Positions 6,108-6,954 of a DNA stretch of 6,954 bases are shown here, piece after piece. Both the position numbers and the translations under genes were made by a program. The number at the start of each line of letters is the position of its first letter. Position 1 is the first letter of the stretch. This DNA is from Verrucomicrobiota bacterium. Its GTDB lineage: Bacteria > Verrucomicrobiota > Kiritimatiellia > B70-G9. Below the pieces are notes generated by a model. It did not search any database, was not told the DNA's origin, and worked only from the letters and a program-made list of their open reading frames with translations. Location: assembly GCA_003641465.1 (NCBI GenBank), contig QNAJ01000078.1:1-6954 (forward strand), given 5' to 3'.

Positions 6108-6136
6108 TCTATACCATTACCTTGCGCATCGCTCAA
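6108..6136 (-). promoter_or_regulatory. Sigma70-like promoter for the barrel-barrel-DUF72 gene group
   Basis: On the minus strand the -35 box is TTGAGC (6136-6131), followed by a 17-base spacer and the -10 box TATAGA (6113-6108). Four of six bases match each consensus and the spacing is optimal. Transcription would start near 6101, leaving a leader of about 24 bases that contains the GGGAGG ribosome binding site. This was identified by eye; sigma factor use in this host is unknown. Confidence 0.5.
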
Positions 6137-6154
6137 TGAGAATCGGCTCTACGG

Positions 6155-6190
6155 TAGGGCCTTGCCCTCTACAAATCAATCCGATAGCGT
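6155..6190 (+). promoter_or_regulatory. Weak candidate promoter and small hairpin upstream of the site-2-protease-like gene
   Basis: TTGCCC (6162-6167), 17 bases, then TAGCGT (6185-6190) is a poor sigma70-like match with correct spacing. The -35 half overlaps a 5-bp hairpin AGGGC-CTT-GCCCT (6156-6168). The gene must have its own promoter in this 155-bp divergent region unless it is read from outside the block, which is why this pair is listed, but the match is weak. Confidence 0.22.
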
Positions 6191-6232
6191 AAACCGCGTC
6201 TGTCGGGCGGCACAGCAGGTAAGAACGGCAGT

Positions 6233-6877
6233 ATGAGACTGTTCATCGAATATCTGATCTCGGATCCCTTGTATTTCTTCTCCTGGATACTGGCGCTGGC
6301 GTTCTCCATCACGGTCCATGAGTTCAGTCACGCGGCGGCGGCTCTCCGGCTGGGGGACGACACGGCCGCACGCAGCGGTCATCTTTCGTTCAATCCGCTG
6401 GTACAGATGGGAGCTTCTTCCCTCCTGATGATGCTGCTGGTCGGCATCGCTTGGGGTCGTGTTCCGGTGGATCTCCGCCGGCTCCGTACGGCCCGGCCCC
6501 ACGCAATGGTTGCACTGGCCGGCCCGGTCACCAATTTCCTGCTTTGCGCACTTTTCGGAATAATGGCCGGCGGCGCAGCGCGCCTGGAATCTTTGCTCGC
6601 TCTTCCCGCGCTTGAAACAGCACGCTACTTTCTGAGGGTAGCGGCACGAGTCAACGGAATCCTCTTTGTACTCAATCTGCTTCCTCTGCCGATGCTTGAT
6701 GGCTGGGCGGCACTCTGCGCATTCTGGCCCCGATTGCTGTATCTGGAAAGCCGCACAGCGCAAACAGTATCCATTGTCGGTGTGCTGCTGATCTTCTTTT
6801 CCCCGGCCGGCAACCTGGTCTGGGGCGGCGGACTGCGCCTGGCGGCGTTCTTCGTCTCCCTGCTGCCTCCCGCCTGA
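6233..6877 (+). CDS. Site-2 protease family (M50) small integral membrane metalloprotease
   Basis: A 214-aa membrane protein with the zinc motif HEFSH at residues 29-33 (His29, His33 ligands, Glu30 catalytic) inside the first transmembrane helix, ALAGPVTNF at 95-103 and NLLPLPMLDG at 149-158, where Asp157 is the third ligand. This is the compact three-to-six-helix bacterial form without PDZ or CBS domains. Such proteases cut transmembrane or membrane-associated substrates within the bilayer; the substrate here is unknown. After LGDDTAARSGHLSFNPL, most close relatives carry an HxDP segment, but here it reads VQMGAS. ATG 6233 is the first start after an in-frame TAG at 6185; AGG sits 13 bases upstream, so the ribosome binding site is weak. 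It is transcribed divergently from the barrel genes and ends 23 bp before a convergent gene. The catalytic residues look intact. Confidence 0.9.
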   Translation: MRLFIEYLISDPLYFFSWILALAFSITVHEFSHAAAALRLGDDTAARSGHLSFNPLVQMGASSLLMMLLVGIAWGRVPVDLRRLRTARPHAMVALAGPVTNFLLCALFGIMAGGAARLESLLALPALETARYFLRVAARVNGILFVLNLLPLPMLDGWAALCAFWPRLLYLESRTAQTVSIVGVLLIFFSPAGNLVWGGGLRLAAFFVSLLPPA

Positions 6878-6900
6878 GCTGATCACCAGGCCCGGATAAC

Positions 6901-6954
6901 CTACTGACCAGGGGCCCCCTCGTGCAGCATCAGGGCGGCGGCGCCCACGACGCC
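6901..6954 (-). CDS. C-terminal end of a minus-strand gene, possibly a ROK-family sugar kinase (partial)
   Basis: Read from the right edge on the minus strand, 17 codons are open (GVVGAAALMLHEGAPGQ) and end in TAG at 6903-6901. The GxxGAAxLxL pattern near the end is typical of the last helix of ROK-family glucokinase or sugar kinases, and also occurs in other proteins of the actin-like ATPase fold. With so little sequence this is a suggestion only. The body of the gene lies outside the window. It converges on the site-2-protease-like gene with 23 bp between stops. Confidence 0.4.
   Translation of the reverse strand, partial: GVVGAAALMLHEGAPGQ

Noticed and set aside
6886..6920. Possible terminator between the protease-like gene and the right-edge gene
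   Set aside because: GGCCC and GGGCC could pair only over a long loop, and no T-run follows on either strand.

Overview
The window is GC-rich (by eye near 60%), densely coding bacterial DNA. Two secreted proteins that look like outer-membrane beta-barrels, each with an N-terminal signal peptide and a C-terminal phenylalanine, suggest a Gram-negative (diderm) host. I see no RNA gene, transposase, integrase, CRISPR array or phage gene, and nothing that fixes the phylum. The 323-residue GDP-mannose dehydratase resembles, from memory, the short pseudomonad-type enzyme. That says little about the host, because sugar-nucleotide genes move easily.

Layout: (1) Bases 2-3800, plus strand, form a probable operon of four genes: a sugar phosphate isomerase/epimerase-like TIM barrel (5' end outside the window), GDP-mannose 4,6-dehydratase (gmd), GDP-6-deoxy-D-mannose reductase (rmd) and a multi-pass flippase-like membrane protein of the UPF0104/YbhN/AglD class. 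The junctions are 13 bp apart, a 1-bp TGATG overlap, and about 1 bp or an overlap. (2) Bases 3791-6077, minus strand, hold three genes that converge on the first block with a 10-bp tail-to-tail overlap. In transcription order they are two tandem, distantly related outer-membrane barrel proteins and a DUF72 (YecE-like) protein. (3) A 155-bp divergent intergenic region (6078-6232) carries a good sigma70-like promoter for the barrel genes. (4) Bases 6233-6877, plus strand, encode a small site-2-protease-family (M50) membrane metalloprotease. (5) The right edge holds the last 17 codons of a minus-strand gene, possibly a ROK-family sugar kinase.

How they work together: gmd and rmd convert GDP-D-mannose to GDP-4-keto-6-deoxy-D-mannose and then to GDP-D-rhamnose, an activated sugar for LPS O-chains, exopolysaccharide or glycoprotein glycans. 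The adjacent membrane protein may serve lipid-linked glycan or lipid handling, but its substrate cannot be read from sequence. The isomerase-like protein has a complete set of putative metal ligands and an unknown substrate.

The strongest candidates for something undescribed are the two barrel proteins. They share a recurring acidic FDPE-type turn before predicted strands and match no family I can name. I do not see convincing evidence of a wholly new multi-gene system.
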